Shown in pieces: positions 9,344 to 18,326 of a DNA stretch of 64,000 nucleotides; within the stretch, counting starts at the first letter, position 1; every line of letters starts with the position of its first letter. This DNA is from T3Sed10-241 sp036796255 (GTDB taxonomy: Bacteria > Bacteroidota > Bacteroidia > Flavobacteriales_D > Cryomorphaceae). The stretch is from positions 1-64,000 of the forward strand of contig DAIRDH010000002.1 of NCBI GenBank assembly GCA_036796255.1. Reading direction: 5' to 3'. Under the pieces are notes generated by a model, which saw nothing but the letters and a program-made list of their open reading frames with translations, had not been told where the DNA came from and made no database searches. A program made the position numbers and the translations under genes.

Positions 9344-9357
9344 TGGCCCGAAAAGAC

Positions 9358-9897
9358 ATGAAGACCTACCGATTTCGCATATTGTTGGACAGCCCGCAGC
9401 ACATTTTTCGGGACATTGAGATTGATGCCGAGGCGACTTTTTTGCAGCTGCACGAGGCCATTATGAAAGCTTTCTCCTTTTCCGGAAGGGAAATGGCTTC
9501 CTTCTACCTCAGCAACGAGGATTGGGATAAGGGTGAGGAAATAGCCCTGATGGACTTTTCAGAACCGGGTGCCGATCCGGTGCACAGCATGGAGGCCACC
9601 CTCTTGCGGGAAATGGCAGTACAAGAGGGAGATAAGCTGCTATACCTCTACGACTTTTTGAAAATGTGGATATGGTATGTGGAGCTTGTCACCATCTCGG
9701 AGGCCGACGCCGACGCGGCTTACCCCTGCGTGGTGTTGAGTGTGGGCGATGCGCCCGACGAGTATTCGAAAGGCATGGTGGAGAGCATGGGTGAAGGCCT
9801 GGATATAGACGAGGATGTGATGGGAGGTTTCGACGATGACTTTGACGAAGAAGACCTCGACAGCTTCGGCAGTTTTGATGAAGACAGCTTTCGCTGA
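9358..9897 (+). CDS. Plasmid pRiA4b ORF-3-like / IS1096 TnpR-passenger-like protein
   Basis: 179 residues starting MKTYRFRILLDSPQHIFRDI, the opening of the pRiA4b ORF-3-like family. The family was named from IS elements and plasmids but is widespread in chromosomes and not itself a resolvase. The LHEAIMKAFSFSG and YLYDFLKMWIWYVEL segments are characteristic. The last 45 residues are strongly acidic (FDDDFDEEDLDSFGSFDED), which is common in the Bacteroidota versions. No IS ends flank it. It lies 12 nt upstream of miaA and probably forms an operon with it. The function is unknown. Confidence 0.75.
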   Translation: MKTYRFRILLDSPQHIFRDIEIDAEATFLQLHEAIMKAFSFSGREMASFYLSNEDWDKGEEIALMDFSEPGADPVHSMEATLLREMAVQEGDKLLYLYDFLKMWIWYVELVTISEADADAAYPCVVLSVGDAPDEYSKGMVESMGEGLDIDEDVMGGFDDDFDEEDLDSFGSFDEDSFR

Positions 9898-9909
9898 AAA
9901 CGCAAAGGC

Positions 9910-10806
9910 ATGAAGCCAGGCGACATCATCGTGATTCAAGGTCCCACTGCTTCCGGCAAAACAGGTGTTGGCGTTGCGCTCGCCCAAATGCTGAAGGCCG
10001 AAATCATCTCAGCCGATTCAAGACAATTTTACCGGGAGATGGGCATAGGCACGGCCAAGCCTTATGGGCATGAGATGCAAGGTATACCCCACCATTTCGT
10101 CAACTCGCTCTCCATTCACGACCCCTACTCCGCCGGAGATTTTGAACGGGATGCACTGAGGCTGATAGACGATTTGCTTCAAAGGCAAGTGCTGCCCATC
10201 GTGGCAGGCGGCTCGGGATTGTACATCAAGGCGCTTCTCGAAGGGCTGGATGACCTGCCCTCCGATCCGAAATTGCGCGCATCGCTCAATGCTATTTTTG
10301 CCGAAAAAGGCATTGAACCCTTGCAAGAGAAGCTAAAAGCGCTCGATCCAGAGCACTACGCCATTGTTGATCAGCACAATCCGATGCGCCTGATGCGCGC
10401 CATAGAGTTGCTGCGCAGCAGTGGCAAGGCCATGGCTGAGCTGCAAAAAGGTTCACGCAAAGTGCGGCCCTTTCGCGCCATAAAAATAGGGCTGGAGCTT
10501 CCGAGGGCTGAACTTTACGCCCGCATCAATGCCCGCGTAGACGATATGTTTGTTCGTGGATTGGAGGATGAAGCAAGGGACCTTCAGCCTTTCCGGCATT
10601 TGCAGGCGCTGCAAACGGTTGGCTACAGCGAACTTTTTGCACATTTTGATGGCGTGTATGGGCTCGAGGAGGCCAAAGACCTCATCAAGCGCAACAGCCG
10701 CCGCTATGCAAAGCGACAATTAACATGGCTGCGCAAAGACGAAGAAATCACGTGGTTTCATCCTTCCGACTTGCCTGGAATGATGAAATTCATCGAAGCC
10801 GCCTAA
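9910..10806 (+). CDS. miaA: tRNA dimethylallyltransferase
   Basis: 298 residues, normal for MiaA. It transfers a dimethylallyl group to N6 of A37 in tRNAs reading UNN codons. The P-loop GPTASGKT is at residues about 10-17, followed by the ISADSRQFYREMGIGTAKP segment with the conserved Asp and the DMAPP/tRNA-contact motif. GGSGLYIKALLEGLD and the C-terminal NSRRYAKRQLTWLRKD are also present. It is cytosolic. It is probably co-transcribed with the preceding gene (12-nt spacing). Confidence 0.96.
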   Translation: MKPGDIIVIQGPTASGKTGVGVALAQMLKAEIISADSRQFYREMGIGTAKPYGHEMQGIPHHFVNSLSIHDPYSAGDFERDALRLIDDLLQRQVLPIVAGGSGLYIKALLEGLDDLPSDPKLRASLNAIFAEKGIEPLQEKLKALDPEHYAIVDQHNPMRLMRAIELLRSSGKAMAELQKGSRKVRPFRAIKIGLELPRAELYARINARVDDMFVRGLEDEARDLQPFRHLQALQTVGYSELFAHFDGVYGLEEAKDLIKRNSRRYAKRQLTWLRKDEEITWFHPSDLPGMMKFIEAA

Positions 10807-10909
10807 GGGCCAGATGGCCTGTCATTGCAGCTACAGCGGAAATTAAAGCCCGTTGAAAACTTATCACGAAGAATTGGTTGATATGTTATGAAAACCGCGA
10901 TAATCCTGT

Positions 10910-10917
10910 TAATTTTG
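10910..10917 (+). promoter_or_regulatory. -7 box TAATTTTG
   Basis: TAATTTTG fits TAnnTTTG and lies 44 nt before the ATG at 10962 of the TPR gene. No paired -33 element is evident. Confidence 0.35.
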
Positions 10918-10961
10918 ACCATATTCACGGCCATTTATCCCCCTTATTCGAATCGCCTACA

Positions 10962-11309
10962 ATGAACAATATAACGACAAACCGCCAGGAGCTTATCGCA
11001 GAGATGCTTGAGAAGAATCCGGACGACACTTTTTTGAACTACGCTGCAGCCCTTGAGTACCGCAAAGACAAAGAGCCCAAAAAGGCCATTGCCATATTCA
11101 AGAAGATCATAGATATTGACCCTCATTACCTTGCGACCTATTACCAGCTCGGCAAGTTGCTGGAAGATGCCGGCAAGCCCAAAGAGGCCATCGAGGTATA
11201 CCGCAAGGGCCACAAACTCGCAGCTGAGAAGAATGACATTAAAGCCATGGGCGAATTGTCAGAGGCCTTGCTCATTTTGGGTGATGACGATGAAGATGAA
11301 GCCTGGTAA
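10962..11309 (+). CDS. Small TPR-repeat protein
   Basis: 115 residues starting MNNITTNRQELIAEML. An upstream start at 10878 would add an atypical leader. Two TPR-like helix pairs are visible: residues about 23-53 (LNYAAALEYRKDKEPKKAIA) and 57-88 (YLATYYQLGKLLEDAGKPKE). The tail is acidic (GDDDEDEAW). There is no signal peptide, so it is cytosolic and probably a protein-interaction adaptor. Such short TPR proteins are common in Bacteroidota. No partner is implied by the neighbours. Confidence 0.75.
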   Translation: MNNITTNRQELIAEMLEKNPDDTFLNYAAALEYRKDKEPKKAIAIFKKIIDIDPHYLATYYQLGKLLEDAGKPKEAIEVYRKGHKLAAEKNDIKAMGELSEALLILGDDDEDEAW

Positions 11310-11398
11310 TTTCGAACATGCTTATTTAAGAACTGCTGGTTTTCTCAAAAGGTTAAAGTTGATATTGATCTTTTTTTCCTCTATCCATTGGTAAGGCA

Positions 11399-11824
11399 TT
11401 GAAAGGTAGCTCATGGTACCAGTTGGCATTTTACATTGTCGCCCTTACTGGTGGGCTCATGGTTCCTATGTCGGGTGTGTTGTGGTGGCTTTCGGGGCTG
11501 GCTGTCAATCTGCAAGCTGAAGATTTGGACTCGGTGCACCCTACTGCCACCTACCTGCGCCGGGGAGCTTTGCTTACCACGCTTACGGGCTTGGTGATCG
11601 TGGTGGGCGCCGCACTGGTGTCAAAGCGCCCTAAGGCTTCCCGCATTTTGCTTATGTGCGGATGCCTTGCAGTGGTTTTTCTATCCATCGCACCGGTATG
11701 GCAACTTATCAGCATTAAGCCTGGCGCGCTGTGGATGGTGGTGATATGCACAGGGTGGTTGGTATTTGCCATTCCATTTATGGCCCTGACAATTTTTCTT
11801 TACCATCGCAAAGCACCGGATTGA
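11399..11824 (+). CDS. Four-helix integral membrane protein, unknown function
   Basis: 141 residues from a TTG start; no in-frame ATG gives a better N-terminus. Four hydrophobic helices can be placed at residues about 8-30, 54-73, 82-102 and 107-133, with short polar loops. The helix-1 to helix-2 loop (NLQAEDLDSVHPTATYLRR) is the longest. I recognise no family. It stands alone between the TPR gene and the prolyl oligopeptidase. Confidence 0.55.
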   Translation: MKGSSWYQLAFYIVALTGGLMVPMSGVLWWLSGLAVNLQAEDLDSVHPTATYLRRGALLTTLTGLVIVVGAALVSKRPKASRILLMCGCLAVVFLSIAPVWQLISIKPGALWMVVICTGWLVFAIPFMALTIFLYHRKAPD

Positions 11825-11937
11825 ATGAAGCCGATTTTAAAAAATTAACATCCACACCTGTATGCTATTTGGCCAATACCCGGCTGCTGATGTATCTTGC
11901 CCCCAATCAATTATGTTTCACTTAGTCACCCTACCTT

Positions 11938-14091
11938 ATGAAGAAAATCATTTTCCTTGCACCCCTTGCGGTGTTATTGGCCTGTACCAATACTGATCAG
12001 ATGGATTCCAACAGCACTGCCCTCTCCTATCCTGAAACGCGAAAAGATTCCGTGGTCGACACCTATTTCGGCACCGAAGTGGCCGATCCCTACAGGTGGC
12101 TTGAAGACGACAACGCACCTGAAACAGAAGCGTGGGTGAAAGCACAAAACAAGGTTACCCAGGATTATCTCGCCCAAATCCCTTACCGCGAAGCGATCAA
12201 CGAGCGCCTTACTGCCTTGTTCAACTACCCGCGTATGGGCTCTCCAAGGCGTGTAGGTGAGCATTACTTTTTCGCAAAAAATGATGGCCTGCAAAATCAG
12301 GCCGTGATCTATTTCCAGAGAGGGAGGGATGGCGAGCCGGAAGTATTTATTGATCCCAACGCCCTTTCGGAAAGTGGCACGGTGTCAGTAAATCTGCTCG
12401 GCGCATCGAAGGACAACAAGTACATCGCTTACAGCCAATCAGTGGCCGGCAGCGACTGGATGGAAATCAGGGTGCGCGAAGTGGCGAGCAATAAAGAGCT
12501 GGAGGACAAACTCGAATGGGTGAAATTTTCAGGTGCATCATGGCATGGTGACGGATTTTACTACAGCCGTTATCCCGCACCAGCTAAGGGCGCCGAACTT
12601 TCAGGTGATAATAAAGACCACAGCATTTACTATCACAAGGTGGGCACCCCACAATCAGAAGACGCGCTATTTTACAGAAATGAGGACAATCCCAACCTGT
12701 ACCACTTCTGCAACGTCTCTGAGGATAGCAAATATCTCTTTATGTACGCCAATAGCGGAACAGATGGCTACGAGACCTATTTCAAAAACCTGGAAAAAGA
12801 TGGCCCACTGGTTAAAATGTGCAGCACCTATAAGAACAAAACCAGTGTGGTAGACCATATCGACGGCAAGTTCCTTGCTACCACCGATATTGACGCCCCC
12901 AACTACCGCCTCGTGGCCATAGACCCGGCCAATTATGGGCAGTCCAACTGGAAGGACATCATTCCGGAAACAACTGAAACCCTGGTTGACGTATCGACCG
13001 GCGGTGGATACCTCTTTGCACAGTACTTGAAAGATGCGGCTTCGGCGGTGTACCGCTACAACAACGATGGCAGCGGACGCAAGGCCATAGAATTTCCCCT
13101 GCCGGGCACTGCGGGTGGCTTCAGTGGCAAGAAGGAAGACAAAACGCTGTTTTATTCTTTCACCTCCTTCACCTACCCGCCTACCATTATGGAGTACGAC
13201 ATTGAGTCGGGCGAGTCTACACTCTTCAACAAATCAGAATTGCAATTCGACCCTGAAGCGTATGAGTCGAAGCAGGTGCGCTACAAAAGTGCGGATGGGA
13301 CAGAAATTCCCATGTTTATTGTTCACAAGAAAGGGCTTGAGCTCAACGGTGACAACCCAACATTGCTTTATGCATACGGAGGATTCAATGTAAGCCTCAG
13401 CCCGAGCTTCAGCGTAGCCAACATCTTGCTATTGGAAAATGGTGGTGTGTATGCGCTTGCCAACCTTAGGGGCGGAGGTGAATTTGGCGAAAGCTGGCAC
13501 GAGCAAGGCATGTTGCTGAAAAAGCAAAATGTGTTTGACGACTTTATCGCCGCTGCGGAATACCTGATTGACAACAAATACACCCAATCTTCTAAACTGG
13601 CCATTCGCGGCGGCTCCAATGGTGGCTTGCTGGTAGGTGCAGTGATGACGCAGCGTCCGGAGCTCTTCAAAGTGGCACTGCCAGCCGTTGGCGTGATGGA
13701 CATGTTGCGCTTTCACCACTTCTCAGTGGGCAAAGGTTGGATTCCTGAATACGGCTGTGCCGATAGCAGCCAAACACAATTTGAGGCGCTGTATGCTTAC
13801 TCTCCTTTGCACAATTTCAAGGACGGTACAAGCTACCCTTCAACCCTCGTAACCACTGGCGACCATGATGATCGCGTGGTGCCCGCGCATTCCTTTAAGT
13901 TTGCCGCAAGGATGCAGGAAGCCCATGGTGGCGAAAACCCTGTGCTGATTCGCGTGGAGACGGATGCAGGCCACGGTGCCGGCAAGCCCCTGAGCAAAGT
14001 AATCGATGAGCAAACCGACATCTGGGCATTCCTGTTTTATGAAATGGGCATCAAGTCCCTGGAGTCCGCTCCTCACGACCTCAAAGAATAG
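11938..14091 (+). CDS. Prolyl oligopeptidase family serine peptidase (S9A), lipoprotein
   Basis: 717 residues. The N-terminus MKKIIFLAPLAVLLAC is a lipoprotein signal, so the enzyme is probably membrane-anchored in the periplasm or outer membrane. The first half after the signal is the beta-propeller (starting PYRWLEDD). The C-terminal alpha/beta-hydrolase domain carries the nucleophile Ser560 in RGGSNGG, the acid in GDHDDRVVP (about 642-645) and His679 in AGHGAG. It cleaves short peptides after proline. It is followed 6 nt later by the DUF3810 gene, so they are probably one operon. Confidence 0.93.
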   Translation: MKKIIFLAPLAVLLACTNTDQMDSNSTALSYPETRKDSVVDTYFGTEVADPYRWLEDDNAPETEAWVKAQNKVTQDYLAQIPYREAINERLTALFNYPRMGSPRRVGEHYFFAKNDGLQNQAVIYFQRGRDGEPEVFIDPNALSESGTVSVNLLGASKDNKYIAYSQSVAGSDWMEIRVREVASNKELEDKLEWVKFSGASWHGDGFYYSRYPAPAKGAELSGDNKDHSIYYHKVGTPQSEDALFYRNEDNPNLYHFCNVSEDSKYLFMYANSGTDGYETYFKNLEKDGPLVKMCSTYKNKTSVVDHIDGKFLATTDIDAPNYRLVAIDPANYGQSNWKDIIPETTETLVDVSTGGGYLFAQYLKDAASAVYRYNNDGSGRKAIEFPLPGTAGGFSGKKEDKTLFYSFTSFTYPPTIMEYDIESGESTLFNKSELQFDPEAYESKQVRYKSADGTEIPMFIVHKKGLELNGDNPTLLYAYGGFNVSLSPSFSVANILLLENGGVYALANLRGGGEFGESWHEQGMLLKKQNVFDDFIAAAEYLIDNKYTQSSKLAIRGGSNGGLLVGAVMTQRPELFKVALPAVGVMDMLRFHHFSVGKGWIPEYGCADSSQTQFEALYAYSPLHNFKDGTSYPSTLVTTGDHDDRVVPAHSFKFAARMQEAHGGENPVLIRVETDAGHGAGKPLSKVIDEQTDIWAFLFYEMGIKSLESAPHDLKE

Positions 14092-14097
14092 CACTTT

Positions 14098-15180
14098 ATG
14101 AAAGCACGGCGCATTGCCAACCGTTACTTTGGGCTCATCTGGCTCCTGGTGGCATTGGCGCTGCGCTTTGCTTTTGGTGCTTTTCCCGGGCTTTATGAGG
14201 AGCTCTGGTTTGAACAAGCCTTTCCCTTCATTCGCAGCTTTCAGTCGGCAGCATTTCAATGGCTTCCACTTCCGGGTTACTACCTCATGATCTTTATGGT
14301 GCTCGTGTGGATGGTATGGCGCTTTCCGCGAAAATGGAAGGTGCGCGATACCTGGTTTACTTTCGGCAGGCGGCTGATGAATCTGCTTGGAGGGCTTGTT
14401 GCTTCTTTTCTCATGCTCTGGGGTTTCAACTATTTGGATCCCGGCATGGGTGCGCGGATGAATCTGGACAAGTCTCCTGCTGAAGTGGATCTCGCCAGGG
14501 CCTACCTCAGTGTGATGGACCGCGCCATGGAGCAGCGGAGCAAAATTCCCGGCATTGACAGCCTGCCGCATATTGAAGCCATGCCGTTTTCCTATTCCGA
14601 AGCCGAGATTGCAGGATGGGTTGCGTCCGTATTGTCACCCCTGGGCTATCCGGGGCCAGCGCAAGTGAGCACCCGCTATCTCAGGCCGGAAGGTGCATTG
14701 CGGCGGCTTGGTATCGCTGGCATTTACAACCCCTGGACGGGCGAAGCCAATGTAGAATCGGCATTGGGGGCGCTGCAACGCACCTTCACTGCGGCGCATG
14801 AAATGGCTCATGCCTTTGGCGTAAGCAGCGAGGCAGAGGCCAACTTCACCGCTTACCTGGCCTGCCTGCAGAGTGGCGAGCCACTGGCGCAATATGCTGC
14901 GGAGTATGCTTTGTGGCGGGGCCTTGGCAGGGAAGTCAATAAAGCTTATGGGGCGGAGGATATTGCCAAACTTGCTGAAGCCATTCCCGAAGCGCTCAAG
15001 GCTGACCGCATGGCAATCTGGGAGCGCAGTACCAAGCACAAGCCCTACTTTCCAGAAACCTCTACCCGAATGAACGACAGCTACCTGAAGCTCCAGGGTG
15101 TGAGCGCCGGCGTAGCTGATTACAATGCCTTTGTGGCCATGTATTTCTCATGGAAGGCGCGCACAGGCCTCAAGGAATGA
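14098..15180 (+). CDS. DUF3810 membrane protein with HExxH motif
   Basis: 360 residues. Membrane segments lie around residues 9-30, 60-80 and 98-115, followed by a soluble part containing HEMAHAFGVSSEAEANF, a zinc-metallopeptidase HExxH plus a downstream Glu. The order and length fit DUF3810, a Bacteroidota membrane family with predicted peptidase activity but no known substrate. It is probably co-transcribed with the prolyl oligopeptidase 6 nt upstream. Its last 11 nt overlap the 3' end of the convergent gene on the other strand. Confidence 0.8.
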   Translation: MKARRIANRYFGLIWLLVALALRFAFGAFPGLYEELWFEQAFPFIRSFQSAAFQWLPLPGYYLMIFMVLVWMVWRFPRKWKVRDTWFTFGRRLMNLLGGLVASFLMLWGFNYLDPGMGARMNLDKSPAEVDLARAYLSVMDRAMEQRSKIPGIDSLPHIEAMPFSYSEAEIAGWVASVLSPLGYPGPAQVSTRYLRPEGALRRLGIAGIYNPWTGEANVESALGALQRTFTAAHEMAHAFGVSSEAEANFTAYLACLQSGEPLAQYAAEYALWRGLGREVNKAYGAEDIAKLAEAIPEALKADRMAIWERSTKHKPYFPETSTRMNDSYLKLQGVSAGVADYNAFVAMYFSWKARTGLKE

Positions 15181-16273
15181 TGTTGATACGCTGCTTGATG
15201 CTGTAATTTTTGCCATCCACACCGCGGGCTTTGATCACCGCGAAGTATGCCTCCATGGAGGTGAGTCGACCCCCACTGTACACCCAGGCTTCATTGATGT
15301 TGTTGGTTTCAAAAACCACTTTGCCGCTGGCATTGACTACCATCATGGCAAAGCTTTCAATATTTACCCCCTCCGCTTTGAAGGAATCGTTGATGCCGTC
15401 GCCATTTGGCGTAAAGCTGTCAGGTACCACAAGGTTAGAGCCTTCATGGATCTCTATGGTCACCATGTCGGTTACCATTTCGCGCTGATTGGCACTATAA
15501 GCCGTCAGCATTACAGTGTAGTAGCCAGGCTTATCGAATGTGCGGGTTACGTGCGCTTGCTGCGATTTGCCAAAAGGCCCGAAATCCCAATCGACCTGGT
15601 CAAAATTGCCCATGGCTCTAAAATCTATTTCAAACGGAGCGTAACCGCTCAGGTTGGTAGCCTTGATAGAGGCTGTAAGGCTCTCGGCTGCGTTCACATC
15701 GGCTGATGGTGTATTGACCTGATCGCTATTAACAAAGGATTGAACGCTCAATGCCGGCGGCAGGGTCTCGGGGAGCTGGGGTGCCATTTTTGGTGTGATC
15801 ACCAGTTCATTCGCCGAAAGTGCCTTGGCCCTATCTTGATCCTCCAGATTGTATTGGTCATCAGCATTTAATTCATCAAGAATGCTTGACGCTGCTGCTG
15901 AATGTTTGGGGTTTGGTGCCATTTGGTCGGTGGCTGGTACCTGTTCGCTTACACTGCTCCACGTAGCGACATTGTTTTCGGCTTGCACACCCAATTCCGT
16001 CGGTGTTTCTGCTTTCATTGGCTCTACTGCCGAAGAAGTACTCAATGTACGCGGTGCAAGTGCGGCATCTGCATCATGCATCATGCTGCTATAAGCTACC
16101 AAAGATCCCAGAAGTATGGCTGCACCCATAGCGGCTGCGCCAAAACCGAGAGATGGCGGCGAGGCGGGCGGGGCGATTTGAGCGCGTATAGCATCCCACG
16201 CACCGGCCGGCACGGGTGCTTCGGCCTGGCGGAGCAATTCGCCAATTTTCAAATCAAACATGTCTTTACTCAC
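15170..16273 (-). CDS. Single-pass anti-sigma-like protein with PKD and gliding-motility (CHU_C) domain
   Basis: 367 residues from a GTG overlapping the sigma gene's stop by 8 nt; an ATG at 16261 is a possible alternative. The N-terminus (residues 1-40) is soluble and matches the short cytoplasmic segment (KIGELLRQAEAPVPAGAWDAIR) often encoded next to Bacteroidota ECF sigma genes. One membrane helix lies at about 42-64. A low-complexity linker runs to about 200. A PKD-like domain follows at about 203-277, then a CHU_C/type B-like domain at 281-367 with VPDSFTPNGDGINDSF. There is no cleavable signal peptide, so the C-terminal domain should face the periplasm while tethered. Anti-sigma activity is inferred from position and topology. 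Confidence 0.7.
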   Translation of the reverse strand: MSKDMFDLKIGELLRQAEAPVPAGAWDAIRAQIAPPASPPSLGFGAAAMGAAILLGSLVAYSSMMHDADAALAPRTLSTSSAVEPMKAETPTELGVQAENNVATWSSVSEQVPATDQMAPNPKHSAAASSILDELNADDQYNLEDQDRAKALSANELVITPKMAPQLPETLPPALSVQSFVNSDQVNTPSADVNAAESLTASIKATNLSGYAPFEIDFRAMGNFDQVDWDFGPFGKSQQAHVTRTFDKPGYYTVMLTAYSANQREMVTDMVTIEIHEGSNLVVPDSFTPNGDGINDSFKAEGVNIESFAMMVVNASGKVVFETNNINEAWVYSGGRLTSMEAYFAVIKARGVDGKNYSIKQRINIIP

Positions 16274-16856
16274 GCGTAGTTCGGTTTAATTCGTTCTCTA
16301 TCAAGTTGCGCATGTACGCTTTTGCTTTTCTGTATTGTGTCTTTGAGGTGCTCTCCGTAATTCCGAGTGCATCTGCAATTTCTTTGTGCGAGTACTCCTC
16401 TACGGCGTACATGTTAAAAACGGTTCTGTAACCGTGCGGCATTTTTGCGACCAGGTCCATTAGCTTCTCCCTGTCCGGAATGGGATTGTCATCTTCCTGA
16501 AAAGGGTTTATCTGATCCTCATGGTTGAAGAGGTACTCATCTTTGAAGGCATCGACCTGTTTCGCCTCGCGTTTGTTTTTCCGGATTTGGTCCAGGGCAT
16601 TGTTCACCATGGTACGCCGTATCCAGGCGCCCAGTGGCCCGGTACCATCGTACAAATCAATTTTCCGGAACACTTTTACGAATCCATCCTGGAAAAGATC
16701 CTGCGCTTCGTCCCTGTCGCGGGCGTATCTAATACAAACTGCCATCATTTGCTTTCCAAAAATTTGGTACAATTGGGCTTGTGCGCGCTCATTGCCTTCA
16801 ATGCACGCTTTTGCCAATTGAATTTCATCCAAAGTTTCTGGTGTTTCTTTGCTCAT
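16266..16856 (-). CDS. ECF-type RNA polymerase sigma factor
   Basis: 196 residues from the ATG at 16856 (an alternative start lies at 16886). Region 2 spans QLYQIFGKQMMAVCIRYA to LGAWIRRTMVNNALDQIRK and includes the DEAQDLFQDGFVKVF helix. Region 4 has the helix-turn-helix EYSHKEIADALGITESTSK and the KTQYRKAKAYMRNLI recognition helix. Regions 1.1 and 3 are absent, as usual for ECF factors. The stop overlaps the start of the transmembrane gene downstream by 8 nt, the classic sigma/anti-sigma arrangement. The regulon is unknown. Confidence 0.9.
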   Translation of the reverse strand: MSKETPETLDEIQLAKACIEGNERAQAQLYQIFGKQMMAVCIRYARDRDEAQDLFQDGFVKVFRKIDLYDGTGPLGAWIRRTMVNNALDQIRKNKREAKQVDAFKDEYLFNHEDQINPFQEDDNPIPDREKLMDLVAKMPHGYRTVFNMYAVEEYSHKEIADALGITESTSKTQYRKAKAYMRNLIENELNRTTRE

Positions 16857-16967
16857 AATGACTGAGTGCTGTTCTAAAAGTTGCACGGGTCAGGTTAATT
16901 TGTGTTACCTAAAGTACAAATTGCTGGAGTAGAAATGAGCCTCTTTCGAAATGAAGTGGCTCAGGGT

Positions 16968-18263
16968 CTAAGGCACAGGCTGATCTGCCGACTCCCCGTA
17001 GGGCTTGAAAGGCCTGATGATAAGCCGTATATCCCGGTTGTAGTTTACGAAATTGTATACCCAGGTAATGAGCACCACCACCCTGTTTCTGAAACCGACC
17101 AAGGCCATGAGGTGTACAAAGATCCATACAAACCACGCAAACGCACCTTGCGACTTCCATCCGGGCAGTTCAGTCACTGCCTTGCTGCGGCCCACCGTGG
17201 CCATTGAGCCGAGATCGCGGTACTTGAAGGGGCGCCATACCTCTCCTTTCTTTTTCCGACCCAGGTTGAGCGCTAGGTTTTTGCCTTGCTGTATGGCGGG
17301 TTGGGCTACCTGAGGGTGGCCGTTTGGGTAATCATCGCAAGGCATGTATGCGATGTCGCCGATGGCATAAATGTTTTCGTAACCTATTACCTTGTTAAAT
17401 TCATCAACGGCCAGCCTGTTTCCTCTCACGAAAGCCTCTGCCGAAATGCCCAGTGGAGTGACGCCTCTCACCCCCGCTGCCCAAAGGAGGGTGCGCGTGG
17501 GGATGGGTTTCTTGGAGGTTTTGATTTCCATACCATCGTAGCTTTCCACCATGGTATTGAGCCACACTTGTACGCCCAGCTTTTTCAAAAACTCTTCTGC
17601 CTTCTGTGATGAAATCTGGGCCATTCCTGAGAGCACCCTGTCGCCCGCCTCAACAAGCTTAATGCCCATGCGGCGAAAATCGAGGTCAGGATAATCATTG
17701 GGCAGTATATGGTTGCGCAGCTCGGCTATGGCACCGGCGAGTTCCACACCGGTGGGCCCAGCTCCCACAATTACGACATTCAACAGGCGCTCTCGCTCCT
17801 TCAGGTCGGCGGTAAGGAGGGCTTTCTCGAAATTCTGGAGCATCAATGTGCGGATGTTCAGGGCTTCAGGGATGGTCTTCATGCCCATTGAGCGCTTTTC
17901 CAAATCTTTGTTACCAAAAAAGTTGGTGACTGTTCCGGTAGCCAGTATCAGATGGTCATAACTGAGATCGCCGATGTCAGAATTAATGCACTTGTTGACT
18001 GTGTCGACTCGCCTCACCTCCGACATGCGGAAATAAAAATTTTGCCTGCCTTGAAACACTTTGCGCAAGGGGTATCCGATATTGGCCGGATCTAAACCTG
18101 CTGTAGCAACCTGATACAGCAATGGTTGAAAGCAATGGTAGTTGTACTTGTCAATGAGCACCACCTGGTATTCTTTTTCAGGCAGGTGCTTCACGACTTG
18201 AAGGCCTCCAAATCCCCCACCAATAATTACGATACGCTCCAAGTCTGTGTAGGGAATATTCAT
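16968..18263 (-). CDS. ndh: Type II NADH:quinone oxidoreductase (NDH-2)
   Basis: 431 residues. It oxidises NADH and reduces quinone without pumping protons. The FAD motif IIGGGFGG is at about residues 12-19, the NADH motif VIVGAGPTGVELAGAIAE near 166-183, and the second FAD contact YAIGDIAYM near 300. HPQVAQPAIQQGKNLA lies at the quinone/FAD face. The C-terminus carries hydrophobic stretches (FAWFVWIFVHLMALVG and VVVLITWVYNFVNY) expected for peripheral membrane binding. Length and order are normal. A TACATTTG -7 box lies 16 nt upstream. Confidence 0.93.
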   Translation of the reverse strand: MNIPYTDLERIVIIGGGFGGLQVVKHLPEKEYQVVLIDKYNYHCFQPLLYQVATAGLDPANIGYPLRKVFQGRQNFYFRMSEVRRVDTVNKCINSDIGDLSYDHLILATGTVTNFFGNKDLEKRSMGMKTIPEALNIRTLMLQNFEKALLTADLKERERLLNVVIVGAGPTGVELAGAIAELRNHILPNDYPDLDFRRMGIKLVEAGDRVLSGMAQISSQKAEEFLKKLGVQVWLNTMVESYDGMEIKTSKKPIPTRTLLWAAGVRGVTPLGISAEAFVRGNRLAVDEFNKVIGYENIYAIGDIAYMPCDDYPNGHPQVAQPAIQQGKNLALNLGRKKKGEVWRPFKYRDLGSMATVGRSKAVTELPGWKSQGAFAWFVWIFVHLMALVGFRNRVVVLITWVYNFVNYNRDIRLIIRPFKPYGESADQPVP

Positions 18264-18279
18264 TGCCTGTCGGTTTTAG

Positions 18280-18287
18280 CAAATGTA
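18280..18287 (-). promoter_or_regulatory. -7 box TACATTTG for ndh
   Basis: On the minus strand this reads TACATTTG, matching TAnnTTTG, 16 nt upstream of the ndh start at 18263. No good -33 partner. Confidence 0.45.
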
Positions 18288-18326
18288 TGCATTTATAGCC
18301 CGGACTTTTCCCGGTTACTGTCGGGG

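Noticed and set aside
9358..9897. Mobile element (TnpR/IS1096)
   Set aside because: The family name comes from elements, but no transposase, terminal repeats or duplications flank it, and it lies in an apparent miaA operon.
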